Shown: positions 43,929 through 53,619 of the stretch, piece by piece | How the letters are laid out: each line of letters opens with the position of its first letter | Numbering within the stretch: the first letter of the stretch is position 1 | Source: Pseudomonadota bacterium | GTDB taxonomy: Bacteria > Pseudomonadota > Gammaproteobacteria > Steroidobacterales > Woeseiaceae | Length of the DNA: 64,000 nucleotides | Assembly: GCA_027621915.1 (NCBI GenBank) | Contig: JAQCAD010000009.1 | Coordinates: forward strand, 30,017-94,016 | Direction of reading: 5' to 3' | Program-made: the position numbers and the translations under genes | Notes under the pieces: model-generated | What the model was told of the DNA's origin: nothing | Database searches by the model: none | What the model saw: only the letters and a program-made list of their open reading frames with translations

Positions 43929-45827
43929 ATGATGAAAAGTCATATCAGGATATGGGTTTGTGTCTGCGTATTCCTTGCAGTGCTTGTTTCGTGTGCGACA
44001 GAGCGACCGGCCGTGCAATCGGCCCCGGTTGCGACGTCGTCACCGGCTGCCTATCCGCAAGGTCCGTTGCGCCCGCCGGTAATCGGCCGTAATGCAGGTG
44101 TTTCTGCCGGTCATCCACTGACCACCGCGGCGGCGCTCGAAGTATTGCAACAGGGCGGTAATGCTTTTGATGCAGGAGTCGCTGCGCTGCTCGTTGGCGG
44201 TGTTGTCGAGCAGGATCTTTACAGCATTGGTGGCGAGGCACTGATCCTGGTCTATCCAAAGGGCGAAGGGAAGGTGACATCCGTGACGGGGCAAGGCTGG
44301 GCGCCGGCCGCCGCCAGTATCGACGACTATGTTCGCAATTCAAAAACATTGCAGGGACAGGGTCTCGATGCCTCTGTCGTGCCCGGTGCGCTGCATGGTG
44401 CACTTACCGTGCTTGAACAATGGGGCACGATGAGTTTTGAGCAGGTTGCAAAGCGCGCGATCGAATATGCCGAACAGGGTTTTGCACTTCGTCCGCGAAC
44501 GACTCAATCGATTGAGAGCGAAATTGATTTTATCGGCAAGTGGCCTTACAACCGGCTGGTTTGGTTGAAGGCTGACGGCTCTTTCTACCAGGCTGGCGAA
44601 ACGATCCGGCTTCCCAATATGGCGAGAACGCTGCAGCGAATGGTTGCCGCAGAGCAAATCGCGAGCGGCAACGGGCGCGTTAACGGCATCATCGCTGCAC
44701 GGGATCGCTTCTACAAAGGCGACATCGCAAGCGAGATGGTCGAATTTCTCCAGAAAAACGGGGCGCCATACACGATCGAAGACTTTGCTGAATTCTACGC
44801 ACGCGTTGAGGACCCGGTGTCGACAACTTACAAGGGCTACACGGTATTCAAACAGCCGTTCAATAGTCAGGGGCCGACTTTGTTGCAGGCGCTCAACATC
44901 CTCGAAAATTTCGATCTGCGTGCGATGGGGCACAACAGTGCCGATTATCTTCACGTGTTGATCGAGGCGCTCAAGCTCGCGTACGCCGACCGCGATACTT
45001 ACTATGCCGATCAGGACTTCGTTGAAGTTCCTGCCGAGGGATTGCTCTCGAAAGCGTACGCGAAACAGCGTGCAGCAGAAATCGACATGTCCCGGGCGTC
45101 CAGAATATTTGCAGCAGGCAATCCGCTGCCGTTCGATACGTCGGTTGACTCCTGGCGGTACTGGGTAGCCGGCGAAAGTGAGTCGATTGCGACGCTTGGG
45201 GCGAACCTGACGGATTTTCCCGAATCGCTCAAAGACACATCGCACATCGCAATCATCGATGAAGAGGGCAATGTCTTCGACAGTACGCCAAGTGGTGGCT
45301 GGATCGGTGGCGCCGTAATCCTCGGCACAACCGGCATACCCATGAGTGTGCGAGGTGAACAGTTCTGGCTCGACAAGAGCAGGGCGGCTCAGTTACGGCC
45401 ATGGTCGCGCCCTCGTTACACGCTGACACCGAGCATCGTCTTTAAAAACAACGAGCCTTTCATGGCGATCGGCACGCCGGGTGGCGACAACCAGGAGCAG
45501 ACGATTTTGCAATCCCTCCTCAACGTCGTTGAGTTTCAGTCAGACTGGTATCCGAATTTGCACGGCGCTTTCGAATGGCCGCGAGTTCAGACGCTGCATT
45601 TCTATGCATCATTCTGGCCGCACGAGACCGGCTTCAATCGAGTCAACATGGAAGCGAATATCGATCCACAAGTTATTGGCGCGATGCGGGAAAGAGGTCA
45701 CGATGTCACGGTCGTTCCGCCATTTAAGGTATCGGGATGTGCAACAGCAGTCATGCTGGATCCGGATACCGGCAATCGCATTGCGGCAGCAGACCCGCGC
45801 CGCGACTGCTATGCAATCGCCTATTAA
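43929..45827 (+). CDS. ggt: Lipoprotein gamma-glutamyltransferase (Ntn hydrolase)
   Basis: 632 aa with lipoprotein signal (AVLVSCATE). The large chain shows 'GHPLTTAAALEVLQQGGNAFDAGVAAL'. The nucleophile for autocleavage is T437 in 'KDTSHIAIIDEEGNVFDSTPSGG' (usual motif TTH). The small chain contains 'LTPSIVFKNNEPFMAIGTPGGDNQEQTILQ'. The enzyme hydrolyses or transfers gamma-glutamyl groups of glutathione and related compounds in the periplasm. It is 9 bp downstream of the amidohydrolase gene with AGGG 7 nt before ATG. Confidence 0.93.
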   Translation: MMKSHIRIWVCVCVFLAVLVSCATERPAVQSAPVATSSPAAYPQGPLRPPVIGRNAGVSAGHPLTTAAALEVLQQGGNAFDAGVAALLVGGVVEQDLYSIGGEALILVYPKGEGKVTSVTGQGWAPAAASIDDYVRNSKTLQGQGLDASVVPGALHGALTVLEQWGTMSFEQVAKRAIEYAEQGFALRPRTTQSIESEIDFIGKWPYNRLVWLKADGSFYQAGETIRLPNMARTLQRMVAAEQIASGNGRVNGIIAARDRFYKGDIASEMVEFLQKNGAPYTIEDFAEFYARVEDPVSTTYKGYTVFKQPFNSQGPTLLQALNILENFDLRAMGHNSADYLHVLIEALKLAYADRDTYYADQDFVEVPAEGLLSKAYAKQRAAEIDMSRASRIFAAGNPLPFDTSVDSWRYWVAGESESIATLGANLTDFPESLKDTSHIAIIDEEGNVFDSTPSGGWIGGAVILGTTGIPMSVRGEQFWLDKSRAAQLRPWSRPRYTLTPSIVFKNNEPFMAIGTPGGDNQEQTILQSLLNVVEFQSDWYPNLHGAFEWPRVQTLHFYASFWPHETGFNRVNMEANIDPQVIGAMRERGHDVTVVPPFKVSGCATAVMLDPDTGNRIAAADPRRDCYAIAY

Positions 45828-45949
45828 CTCGTTTCAACCAGACATAAGGCCCAGTAACGGTTCCTGCGCGATTGACGGTGGTTCCCCGGTGTAGTTGAAT
45901 GTCCCGGCAAAATAATTTCGATATGGGCCCATGCGCCCCGGGGGAAAGA

Positions 45950-46633
45950 ATGACAGACCAGAGAGAAAGTTTGGTGCAGCGCCGTGCGTTGTTAACAGGA
46001 GTCGGCGTTGCCGCGACCGGAATGTATCTGGCGGGTGCGTCTGCCAGTGCGGAATCGGTGGGATTTCAGCCTGCCCGGCATCAGCAGGACGCCTGGATGA
46101 ACGAGCTTCCCGGAGTTCACAGGGCATTCGTTGACTCCGCCAGTGTGAATGGCGGAGCGGCCGCTTTGCATTACGCTCGAAATATTTTGAATGCCCACCG
46201 TGATGCTTACGATGGAAACGATACGGAAAATGCCATGATCGTCTGTCTACGCCACGACTCGACCGTATTTGGTTTCGGCGATGAGGTCTGGAAGAAATAC
46301 GGGGAAGAGTTTAACGCAGAGTTGAATTTTCCGGATCCGCTGACGGGAAAAGCGCCTGACGTCAATCTGATGCGACACACGGATCGCGGCATGATGCCGA
46401 ACCTCGGTTCGACAATCGATTCGCTTTTGCCGCGCGGCGTACAGTTCGCGATTTGCAATCAGGCGACGAAATCCTTTGCACGGGCAATGTCGAGAGCGGG
46501 TCGCGGAGATGCGGACGATATTTACAATGAGTTTGTGGCCTCGGTTATTCCCAACGGCCGATTCGTATCCGCGGGGGTTATGGCGGTGATGCGTGCCCAG
46601 GAATATGGCTACAGCTATCTTTTTGCAGGTTAA
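45950..46633 (+). CDS. Tat-exported DsrE-like protein
   Basis: 227 aa from ATG 45950, preceded by GGGGAAAG; an ATG 51 nt upstream in frame is possible but would bury the signal. The N-terminus has a twin-arginine signal (QRRALLTGVGVAATGMYLAGASASA). The mature part follows the DsrE/DsrF-like fold, with 'MIVCLRHDSTVFGFGDEVW' and 'LPRGVQFAICNQATKSFARAM', the latter holding Cys at the position of the DsrE active-site loop, and ends 'VSAGVMAVMRAQEYGYSYLFAG'. DsrE proteins relay persulfide sulfur; periplasmic ones are little studied. A gene of unknown function follows after 21 bp. Confidence 0.82.
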   Translation: MTDQRESLVQRRALLTGVGVAATGMYLAGASASAESVGFQPARHQQDAWMNELPGVHRAFVDSASVNGGAAALHYARNILNAHRDAYDGNDTENAMIVCLRHDSTVFGFGDEVWKKYGEEFNAELNFPDPLTGKAPDVNLMRHTDRGMMPNLGSTIDSLLPRGVQFAICNQATKSFARAMSRAGRGDADDIYNEFVASVIPNGRFVSAGVMAVMRAQEYGYSYLFAG

Positions 46634-46654
46634 GACAGAATGGAGAATTACGAA

Positions 46655-47779
46655 ATGAAGATTACCAATACAGTTGCAGGGTTGCTGGCAAGTCTAATTG
46701 CAGTAGTGTCAGCCAATGCCCAGTCAACTGACGAGTTGATCGCGCAGGCGATTCAACCGTTACCCGAGGATCTGCGCGCTGGAGCGGCAGTTTTTGATTA
46801 CGACGAGGATGGCCAGAGAGTCATGTTGCGTGGTGGCTCGAATCACGTCGAATGCAAGCCGCGAGACGAAAACGGTTTCACGATGTGCTTTCCGAAAGTC
46901 ACCGCCGGTCGCCGCGATTTTTCGGCGAAGCTTGCTGCTGGCGGGTTGGAAGGTGAAGAACTTCAGGCTGCAGTTGCTGCAGCAGAATCAGAAGGCACGA
47001 TCGAGCCGTCGCCTTTCGGTTCGATGATGTATCGGCTCTATGAGAAAGACGACCGCATTCAGTTGTTGTGGGTCATCTTGTTACCGAACGCCACGTCAGA
47101 AGAACTCGGATTGTCTGTTGAAAGTCAACGCGACAACGCGCTGGCAGGAATGGGTCGTCCCTGGATGATGCGTGAAGGTACGCCAAGTGCACACCTGATG
47201 ATTCCGATTAATGGAACTGAGTTGTCGAACAAAGGCGGCGCGAAAATGGCGATGGATACGAAGGGCATGCAAGACATGGTTGCGCATGCAACTCTGCCGT
47301 TGCCAGAAGACCTCAGAGACGGTGCCGCGGTTGTGACTTATGAAAATGGCATGCGCAAAACATTGCGTGAAGGTTCGAATATGATCGTGTGTCAGACGCG
47401 TGATGACGAATCAGGATTTACGCGATGTGGTCATAAAGACAACCTGGCATCGATGGATCTTCAGGCGAAACTGACCGCAGAAGGCAAATCGAACGAGGAA
47501 GTCCAGGCGGCGATTGCGGCAGCAGAAGCGGCCGGAGAAGTTGCACCGCGGAAATTTGGCCAGGTCGGTTATCGTCTCTACGAAGAGGACGATCGTCTCA
47601 AGTTGTTGTGGGTAATGAGATTACCCAACGCGACTTCGGTCGGGCTCGGGATGCCGACAGGCAGCCAGCGTGATAACGCCCTTGCCGGCAAGGGAATGCC
47701 ATGGATGATGCGCGAAGGATCTGACAGCGCTCACCTGATGATCCCGATCAACGGCACAGAGCTCTCCAATATGCGTTAA
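46655..47779 (+). CDS. Exported protein of unknown function made of two duplicated modules
   Basis: 374 aa from ATG 46655 (GGAGA 8-9 nt upstream; an ATG 15 nt earlier has no site). A signal peptide (ITNTVAGLLASLIAVVSANA) is followed by two copies of a ~165-residue module. Shared features in order: PLPEDLRxGAAV, LRxGSN, C-x(9-10)-C within 'CKPRDENGFTMC' / 'CQTRDDESGFTRC', 'GxxxYRLYExDDRxxLLWV', 'LPNATS', 'QRDNALAGxGxPWMMREG' and 'SAHLMIPINGTELSN'. Each module's Cys pair could form a disulfide. I recognise no family. It is co-oriented with the DsrE-like gene and probably in its operon. Confidence 0.8.
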   Translation: MKITNTVAGLLASLIAVVSANAQSTDELIAQAIQPLPEDLRAGAAVFDYDEDGQRVMLRGGSNHVECKPRDENGFTMCFPKVTAGRRDFSAKLAAGGLEGEELQAAVAAAESEGTIEPSPFGSMMYRLYEKDDRIQLLWVILLPNATSEELGLSVESQRDNALAGMGRPWMMREGTPSAHLMIPINGTELSNKGGAKMAMDTKGMQDMVAHATLPLPEDLRDGAAVVTYENGMRKTLREGSNMIVCQTRDDESGFTRCGHKDNLASMDLQAKLTAEGKSNEEVQAAIAAAEAAGEVAPRKFGQVGYRLYEEDDRLKLLWVMRLPNATSVGLGMPTGSQRDNALAGKGMPWMMREGSDSAHLMIPINGTELSNMR

Positions 47780-47827
47780 TTGCGTCCTTCGCAATAACGA
47801 TTCGAATTGCCCGTCAGCTGCGTCGGC

Positions 47828-48814
47828 TTACCTTGCGTCGTCAGCTGCCGGGCTTTCTTTTTTCAGGTTCTCGTAATACTCGCGAATTGGCTTGAAGGGC
47901 CCCAGTATGTGTTGCTCTTGCGGGAACGGATCTGCGTATGGCGGATACGGGCTGTCGACCGGCTTGCGCGCTTTATCCGGAAAATCCACTTCGAGATTGG
48001 GTTTGGTCGGGCGCTCATGCGAATTGACAAAGGCCGATACGTCGTATGCCTGATCATCTGTCAGATTAGGCAGACCGAGCGGCATTTTCGCTTTTATGAA
48101 ATTCGCCGCCGTCAGCACGCGGGTCATGCCGGCGCCATTGTTGTAGCTGTCGGGTCCCCAAAGCGGCGGGAAAATGTAGGCGCCTCCGGCGCTGGCCGCT
48201 ATCTGTAGTCCAAGTCCTTCGGCACCGTGACAGACTACACACCGCTCCTGGTATACAACACGGCCGGCTTCGACGTTAGCGGCTCGATCCGGCTCCTTGA
48301 ATTTCTCGGGTTCGACCGCTGTTCGTTGACTTTCGGTCATCGCGTCATACTGCACGCCAAGGTCATTGATGTATGTCTCCATCGCAATCATCTCCACGCT
48401 GTCGCGCGGAAACATACGACCGTTCATGCTGCGCTCCATGCAGCCATTGATGCGATCCTGTAAATCCCGCATTCCGCCGTCGCGGGCGGAATCTCCCGGG
48501 TACCGACTTGCCGTCGGCAATAAGGAAAGCGTGCCGGGCGTTGCGCCAATGTCCATGTGGCACGATGCACATGCCAGCTGATTGCCGCTGTATCTCATCT
48601 CGGGGTCCGGGTTTCCGGGCCCAATAAGCGCGGCGGTTTCACGCAACAACCGGCGGCCGTATTCAGAAATCGCCTCGTGTTGAGACGTCGCCTCGAGGAC
48701 AGACGATTCGGTAGCGGCAGGTACCGATTGTGTATCAATATCGTTGCAGCCGATGACGGTTACACCAACCGCTGCCATTAATACGACTACGAATAATTTC
48801 TTAACGACGCTCAT
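47828..48814 (-). CDS. Lipoprotein dihaem cytochrome c, TsdA (thiosulfate dehydrogenase)-like
   Basis: 328 aa with lipoprotein signal (GVTVIGCND, C23). Two haem c sites are present: C82-AS-C85-H86 and C192-VV-C195-H196. The N-terminal domain has 'YGRRLLRETAALIG', 'GNQLACASCHMDIG' and 'RINGCMERSMNGR', which match the TsdA family; C125 in the last segment may be the unusual Cys haem ligand of TsdA, though I cannot confirm this by alignment. TsdA oxidises thiosulfate to tetrathionate, or the reverse, in the periplasm. SoxAX-like dihaem proteins are an alternative. It converges on the DsrE-like operon. Confidence 0.82.
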   Translation of the reverse strand: MSVVKKLFVVVLMAAVGVTVIGCNDIDTQSVPAATESSVLEATSQHEAISEYGRRLLRETAALIGPGNPDPEMRYSGNQLACASCHMDIGATPGTLSLLPTASRYPGDSARDGGMRDLQDRINGCMERSMNGRMFPRDSVEMIAMETYINDLGVQYDAMTESQRTAVEPEKFKEPDRAANVEAGRVVYQERCVVCHGAEGLGLQIAASAGGAYIFPPLWGPDSYNNGAGMTRVLTAANFIKAKMPLGLPNLTDDQAYDVSAFVNSHERPTKPNLEVDFPDKARKPVDSPYPPYADPFPQEQHILGPFKPIREYYENLKKESPAADDAR

Positions 48815-49053
48815 CGTTTCCCCTGTTTTGCGTTGTTCGCATGCAAATATTTGAAAATTCGGTCAAAAGACAATCCGGATTAGCTGGAATTTCTGTTCAT
48901 TGGGCAATTTCGGGGGTCATGTTACCTTTGGAATCGTCAGCGCGCCAATCATGCCGTTGTTCGCAGAGCTCAATTGAGTGAAAACAGGCCCCGGGCAATC
49001 AGCATAACGTCTCGAAAAAACGGGTTCCGGCGACTTTATACTTCCCGGTTGTT

Positions 49054-49425
49054 TTATTCAGCTTCGCAGCTCGTGCTGGCAAGTATGTGGCGTGACCGGT
49101 CGCGCTGATCGATCAGAATGCAGTCTGTGCCGTTAATGACCAGTCGGAGTTGAATCGGCATTTCCATGTTTCGACCCAGCGGATTGGGGTTTTCCATCGT
49201 CGGCCGCGGGCTGCGCTCTATGGTTAACACGCTGGCATCCGTTAACGCATTGTCAGCAAGCGTTACATGGGTTCCGAAGACTGCATTGACCGTTTCCTGA
49301 AGCGCCACGCGGCTCGCATCGTTGTTGTCTACAATGCGTGCGGGTTTGTCATAGTCGCCGCCAACTGTCTGGCATCCCAAAGCTGCAAGTGCGATTGTCG
49401 CCGCAATCAGATGTCTGAACATCAT
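49054..49425 (-). CDS. Small lipoprotein of unknown function
   Basis: 123 aa with lipoprotein signal (IALAALGCQT). The mature part (about 105 aa) looks like a compact beta-rich domain ('LTDASVLTIERSP', 'PIQLRLVINGTDCILID') with two Cys that may bond. Its ATG overlaps the stop of the S41 peptidase gene (ATGA), so it is translationally coupled and possibly a partner of that peptidase. It is not recognised by family. Confidence 0.75.
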   Translation of the reverse strand: MMFRHLIAATIALAALGCQTVGGDYDKPARIVDNNDASRVALQETVNAVFGTHVTLADNALTDASVLTIERSPRPTMENPNPLGRNMEMPIQLRLVINGTDCILIDQRDRSRHILASTSCEAE

Positions 49426-51014
49426 CTCGGTCGTCTCATGACAATGTTGGAGTCGAACGGCGATCTGTAGAGCACCGCATCGACTGCGTCGAGCGTGAAG
49501 CCCGGTTTTCCAAGTACACGTGGTCCGACACTAACGGGCGTGATACATCCCAGGCCGGCCTGGTAGGCCAGTGCAACTTCCAGACGATTTTCAGCCGCAT
49601 CGCCAAGTTGCTTTGTGTAATCGTCCGGTACAGAACAACCAAGGACATTTGCCATTGCATCGTCAACTGCCGACGGTACAAAGCCGTCCGTGTAGTCGCC
49701 GAAGTTCTTGTCATTCACGCTACGAAACTGGATAGGGAAATAGCTGGTGCCACAGTTTGGTTCCTCATAAAAACCATAAGGCTTGCCGCAGGTCGTCGAG
49801 CCGATCTGGATGACCTGAATATCCGCGCCCCTGAGCCCGTTTATAATGAGTTCGCTTGCCGAACAGGTTCCCGGCCCGGTGATGACGAAAACGCGGGCAA
49901 GATCCAGTGTTGGCAGTGCTGTTCCCGCGTCCAATGAAAATTCGAGCGTCTGGTTATGGAATGCGTCCGGCGCCAGTGGCTGCCCGGTTATCGGATTGGT
50001 CGAAGGGTGCTTGCTATTGAACTGCAAAAGGTCAAAGGTTTTTCCTGCCGTGTTGCTGGCTCCGGCGATCATGTAAGCCAGTTGATTTGCAATGTCACCA
50101 AATCCACCACCGTTGTAGCGGATATCGAGAACCAGGTCATCGATGCCTGCGCCGCCTCTCAGCGTATTGATCGCGGTTACCAGCTCGGCCTCGGCAGGTG
50201 CCCGGTGATAGTTAAACGTCATGTAACCGACGCGGTCGCCGCCCGGCGTGGTGATGGCTTTCGTGTTTTGTACCATGGCATCAGTGATCGTGGCCGACGT
50301 CAACGTTACCGAATGACTACCAGTTTCCCCTACATCCTGAACGACAAAAGTGTGCGGCACGCCGAGCACGCTGGGAAACAGGCCCTCGTTCAGGATGTCT
50401 ACGCCAGCCTGCGTTGTCGTATTGATATCCGTTCCATCCACGGAAAGGATTTTGGTACCGCGAAGCAGCGGCATTGGCGCGTTAGTGGCAGGGGAGTTGG
50501 GTTCTGTATAGACAACAATCACTTCACGTGGAGGGGTAGCAGAAATAACCGCGAAGTTTGCACCGTAACCGGCTGACACACCGCCCTGAAACAGATCGAA
50601 CCATTCCTGGGTGTCGAAATAAAAACTGAACTGATCCTTCGGGGTTCCCGTCGGCGTCGTGCCGAACGTTTTCAGCTGATCGAAGTAATCCTGTGTGTTC
50701 GGAAAAGTGGCAGGGTCCCGGTCGGTAATCTCGTCGTACCATAGATACGTGTTATTGGTGAAAGATCGAAGAAAATTGTTTTCGTCCGTCGTGGTGCCCT
50801 GGATGTCGGGATAGGGTTGATTGCCGTTTGTCGGGTCTGGCCCGGTACGCGGCACAGCGCAGCGGTTTTGAAACGTCGACGCTGCCAGGAATACACCGGG
50901 TTGCCAACCACTTGTTGGAGGGGGAGAGAATCCGCCACCGCCGCCACCACCACATGCGGCTAACGTAAAGAGAACAGATGCTGCTGATAAAAGGCGCAAA
51001 ACGGATTTAGTCAT
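49422..51014 (-). CDS. Lipoprotein S41-family (C-terminal processing type) serine peptidase
   Basis: 530 aa. Lipoprotein signal (LFTLAAC) with a seven-Gly spacer and Pro-rich stretch. A PDZ-like domain lies at about 145-205 (GYGANFAVIS...RGTKILSVDGTDI). The peptidase core has 'LVLDIRYNGGGFGDIANQLA' and the nucleophile segment S385-A-S-E388 (GPGTCSASELIINGL), as in S41. It probably trims proteins from the C-terminus in the periplasm. The small lipoprotein gene downstream overlaps by 4 bp. Confidence 0.9.
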   Translation of the reverse strand: MTKSVLRLLSAASVLFTLAACGGGGGGGFSPPPTSGWQPGVFLAASTFQNRCAVPRTGPDPTNGNQPYPDIQGTTTDENNFLRSFTNNTYLWYDEITDRDPATFPNTQDYFDQLKTFGTTPTGTPKDQFSFYFDTQEWFDLFQGGVSAGYGANFAVISATPPREVIVVYTEPNSPATNAPMPLLRGTKILSVDGTDINTTTQAGVDILNEGLFPSVLGVPHTFVVQDVGETGSHSVTLTSATITDAMVQNTKAITTPGGDRVGYMTFNYHRAPAEAELVTAINTLRGGAGIDDLVLDIRYNGGGFGDIANQLAYMIAGASNTAGKTFDLLQFNSKHPSTNPITGQPLAPDAFHNQTLEFSLDAGTALPTLDLARVFVITGPGTCSASELIINGLRGADIQVIQIGSTTCGKPYGFYEEPNCGTSYFPIQFRSVNDKNFGDYTDGFVPSAVDDAMANVLGCSVPDDYTKQLGDAAENRLEVALAYQAGLGCITPVSVGPRVLGKPGFTLDAVDAVLYRSPFDSNIVMRRPR

Positions 51015-51290
51015 CGCTGATCCCTTGGCGAATATCTACCGGTGATGTCGAAATAGTACCTCGATAACTTCACGATCGACACTGTCTCTGTTTGGCATCA
51101 GGGCGATTGTTGAACCGTTCGGCTGTATGCAAGCGGTGCGCCGCGGAACGACTGGATAAACTCTTCGACTCAACAACTGGAACCGGGTAGCCTTCGGTGC
51201 CTGTTGTTGACTTAATCTGCCTGGACGGTCCAGCAAGGAGATCCGGCATGGCCGGGGCGATTCACGTCGCCTGGTACGGAACCTGAACGC

Positions 51291-52205
51291 GTGACGAATT
51301 CAGCTACAAATGTCGTGGACGAATCTCCCGAAAAGCAAGCACGAGACGGAATCATATCTGCCCTGATCGCCTATCTGTCCTGGGGTGTTTTGCCGCTGTA
51401 TTTCATTCTCGTCAAGGACGTATCGTCCCCGGAGGTCCTTGTACATCGGGTTATCTGGGCCGTGCCTTTCGGTGCGCTGATTATTTACTTTCGCAGGCAG
51501 TGGGCCGAAGTGTGGCGGGCACTTTCACATCCCGGGATGCTTTCGTACCTGACCATTACCGCTGTGCTTATCGCCGGTAACTGGCTTGTTTACATCTGGG
51601 CCGTGCAAAAGGACCAGATTTTCCAGGCGAGCCTCGGCTATTACATCAATCCGCTGTTGTTTGCGGTCGTCGGTGTGTTCCTGCTTGGTGAAAAACTGCG
51701 CCGACCTCAAATACTTGCAGTTGCGCTTGCCGCGCTGGGGGTGGTGGTTTTGACCGTGCGTGGTGGCGAGGTACCGGCAATCGCATTGTTTCTTGGCACC
51801 AGTTTTACGATTTATGGCGTGATCCGGAAGAAAGTCGTGATTGGTGGAATGGCAGGCCTGTTTGTCGAAACGCTGGTGCTGCTTCCATTTGGGGCAATTT
51901 ACCTGGTCTGGCTGATAGCACAGGGGCAGGCAGTCTTTGGCACAGCGGGCTTGGCTGAATCTCTCGTCCTGATCGCCGCCGGGCCAATAACCGTGGTCCC
52001 GCTGCTTTTTTTCGCGTTGGCGGCGAGACGTCTGAACCTGAGTACTCTGGGCATGATGCAGTTCATCGCGCCGACGATCCAGTTCATGGTCGGAGTCATC
52101 TACGGCGAGCAACTCACGACAGCCCACCTGTTCTGCTTTGGTTGTATATGGGTAGCAGTCATCCTCTTCAGCTGGGATGCATGGCGGTCCAACCGGCGCA
52201 CATGA
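51291..52205 (+). CDS. rarD: RarD-type EamA/DMT permease
   Basis: 304 aa from GTG 51291. Ten transmembrane helices in two EamA halves; 'GIISALIAYLSWGVLPLYFILVKDVSSPEVLVHRVIWAVPF' and 'QASLGYYINPLLFAVVGVFLLGEKLRRPQ' are characteristic of RarD. It is an inner-membrane exporter of small metabolites with uncertain substrate; in older literature RarD is linked to chloramphenicol sensitivity. It appears to be a single-gene unit. Confidence 0.92.
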   Translation: MTNSATNVVDESPEKQARDGIISALIAYLSWGVLPLYFILVKDVSSPEVLVHRVIWAVPFGALIIYFRRQWAEVWRALSHPGMLSYLTITAVLIAGNWLVYIWAVQKDQIFQASLGYYINPLLFAVVGVFLLGEKLRRPQILAVALAALGVVVLTVRGGEVPAIALFLGTSFTIYGVIRKKVVIGGMAGLFVETLVLLPFGAIYLVWLIAQGQAVFGTAGLAESLVLIAAGPITVVPLLFFALAARRLNLSTLGMMQFIAPTIQFMVGVIYGEQLTTAHLFCFGCIWVAVILFSWDAWRSNRRT

Positions 52206-52408
52206 GGCGCCGCACGAATGCGCGACCAAATGGCCCGGCGAAACATCCTGTCGAAGGGAACGTCCTGGCCGGGGCCTGCAAAGAGAATGCCGCTTGTTCC
52301 TTGCGGACTGGGCGGCCGGAAAGGGCATAATACGGCTCAACTGCCGCGGCCCTGTGGATTCGGGCCGTCAAATAACAAAGTTCATATTGCCACCAAAGGG
52401 CTAACTGC

Positions 52409-53596
52409 ATGAATCGCAAGCTAAAACGCGGTTTACTGATCACAGCCATATTCGCGTTCGCGATTCTGGGCTCGTTCGGCTTGAGCAAAATGAAGCCACC
52501 GCCGCAGACGAAGGACCTGTCAGACGTCGCGCCACTCGTGGAGGTCATGACCCTTGAGGCCATGGATGCTGATTTCAGGATTGCCAGTCAGGGCACTGTC
52601 CGACCACGAACCGAAACAATACTGAGCGCCGAGATTTCGGGCGCGATTGTCGGTATCTCTCCGAAATATATTCCAGGTGGTGTGTTCCAGTCGGGCGAAG
52701 AGCTCATGCGCATTGACCCGACTAACTACGCGGTGGCGGTTGATCGTACCTCCGCGATGCTTACGCAACGACAGATCGAATTTGACGGTGCCGAAAAGTT
52801 ACGCAGCCAGGGCTATCGTGCTGAATCCGAGTACGCATCGGCGGCCGCGGCGCTTGCTGCTGCTGAAGCCGATCTTGCCAACGCCCGGAGAAACCTCGAA
52901 CGAACCCGCATCAGCCTGCCCTACGACGGCATGGTGCGAGCCAAAGATGCTGATCTTGGCCAGTTTGTAGGCCCGGGCACGCGACTGGGCATTACGTTTG
53001 CCACGGACTACGCCGAGATTCGACTCCCGCTCACGGATCAGGATCTGGCATTTATCGAGCTGCCTGACGCAACAGATATCAGTCGTTCGGGCGGTATCGA
53101 CGGGCCGCTGGTTGAATTGTCGGCCCTGCAAAAAGGCCAGAAGCGATTCTGGCAGGCACGCATCGTGCGGACCGAAGGAATCGTGGACGAGAAGAGTCGG
53201 GTCACCTACGCCGTTGCACGCATCGAAGACCCCTATAAATTAAAGGCCGGTTCGAACGATGAAACGCCGATACCAATGGGTACCTTTGTTGCGGCAGAGA
53301 TTGCCGGCATGACGGTTAGCAACGTGGTGAGAGTTCCCCGTATTGCATTGCGGCCAAACAACCAGCTGATGTTTGTCGATGCCGACGACCGGCTTCAGAT
53401 TCGCACCGTCGACGTGCTGCGTTCGGATTCGCATTTTTCGTACCTTCGCGGCGGCGTCGTTGCGGGTGACCGCATTTGCCTGACAACTATTGAATCACCA
53501 CTCAGCGGCATAAAGGTCAGAACGGAAAATGTTTCGGCGCCGGACCCCAACCATGCCGAAGAAGAGCAACATCTGGTCGAGACGGATCGCAGCTAG
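52409..53596 (+). CDS. RND efflux periplasmic adaptor (membrane fusion protein)
   Basis: 395 aa, start ATG 52409 with AAGGG 8 nt upstream. An N-terminal membrane anchor (GLLITAIFAFAILGSFGL) precedes a biotinyl-lipoyl/hairpin part ('SQGTVRPRTETILSAEISGAIVGISPKYIPGG', coiled coil 'AAALAAAEADLANARRNLERTRI', 'PYDGMVRAKDADLGQFV') and a beta-barrel domain. It links the RND permease to an outer-membrane channel. The permease gene follows after 23 bp. No TolC-like gene is present in this window. Confidence 0.93.
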   Translation: MNRKLKRGLLITAIFAFAILGSFGLSKMKPPPQTKDLSDVAPLVEVMTLEAMDADFRIASQGTVRPRTETILSAEISGAIVGISPKYIPGGVFQSGEELMRIDPTNYAVAVDRTSAMLTQRQIEFDGAEKLRSQGYRAESEYASAAAALAAAEADLANARRNLERTRISLPYDGMVRAKDADLGQFVGPGTRLGITFATDYAEIRLPLTDQDLAFIELPDATDISRSGGIDGPLVELSALQKGQKRFWQARIVRTEGIVDEKSRVTYAVARIEDPYKLKAGSNDETPIPMGTFVAAEIAGMTVSNVVRVPRIALRPNNQLMFVDADDRLQIRTVDVLRSDSHFSYLRGGVVAGDRICLTTIESPLSGIKVRTENVSAPDPNHAEEEQHLVETDRS

Positions 53597-53619
53597 ACGA
53601 TGAGACGGGATAGCGGAAT

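Noticed and set aside
44340..45245. 301-codon minus-strand frame opposite the ggt gene
   Set aside because: Antisense to a clear GGT; Arg/Cys/His-rich composition typical of a shadow frame.
51036..51236. 66-codon minus-strand frame upstream of the S41 gene
   Set aside because: Low-information Arg-rich sequence with no ribosome site; treated as intergenic.
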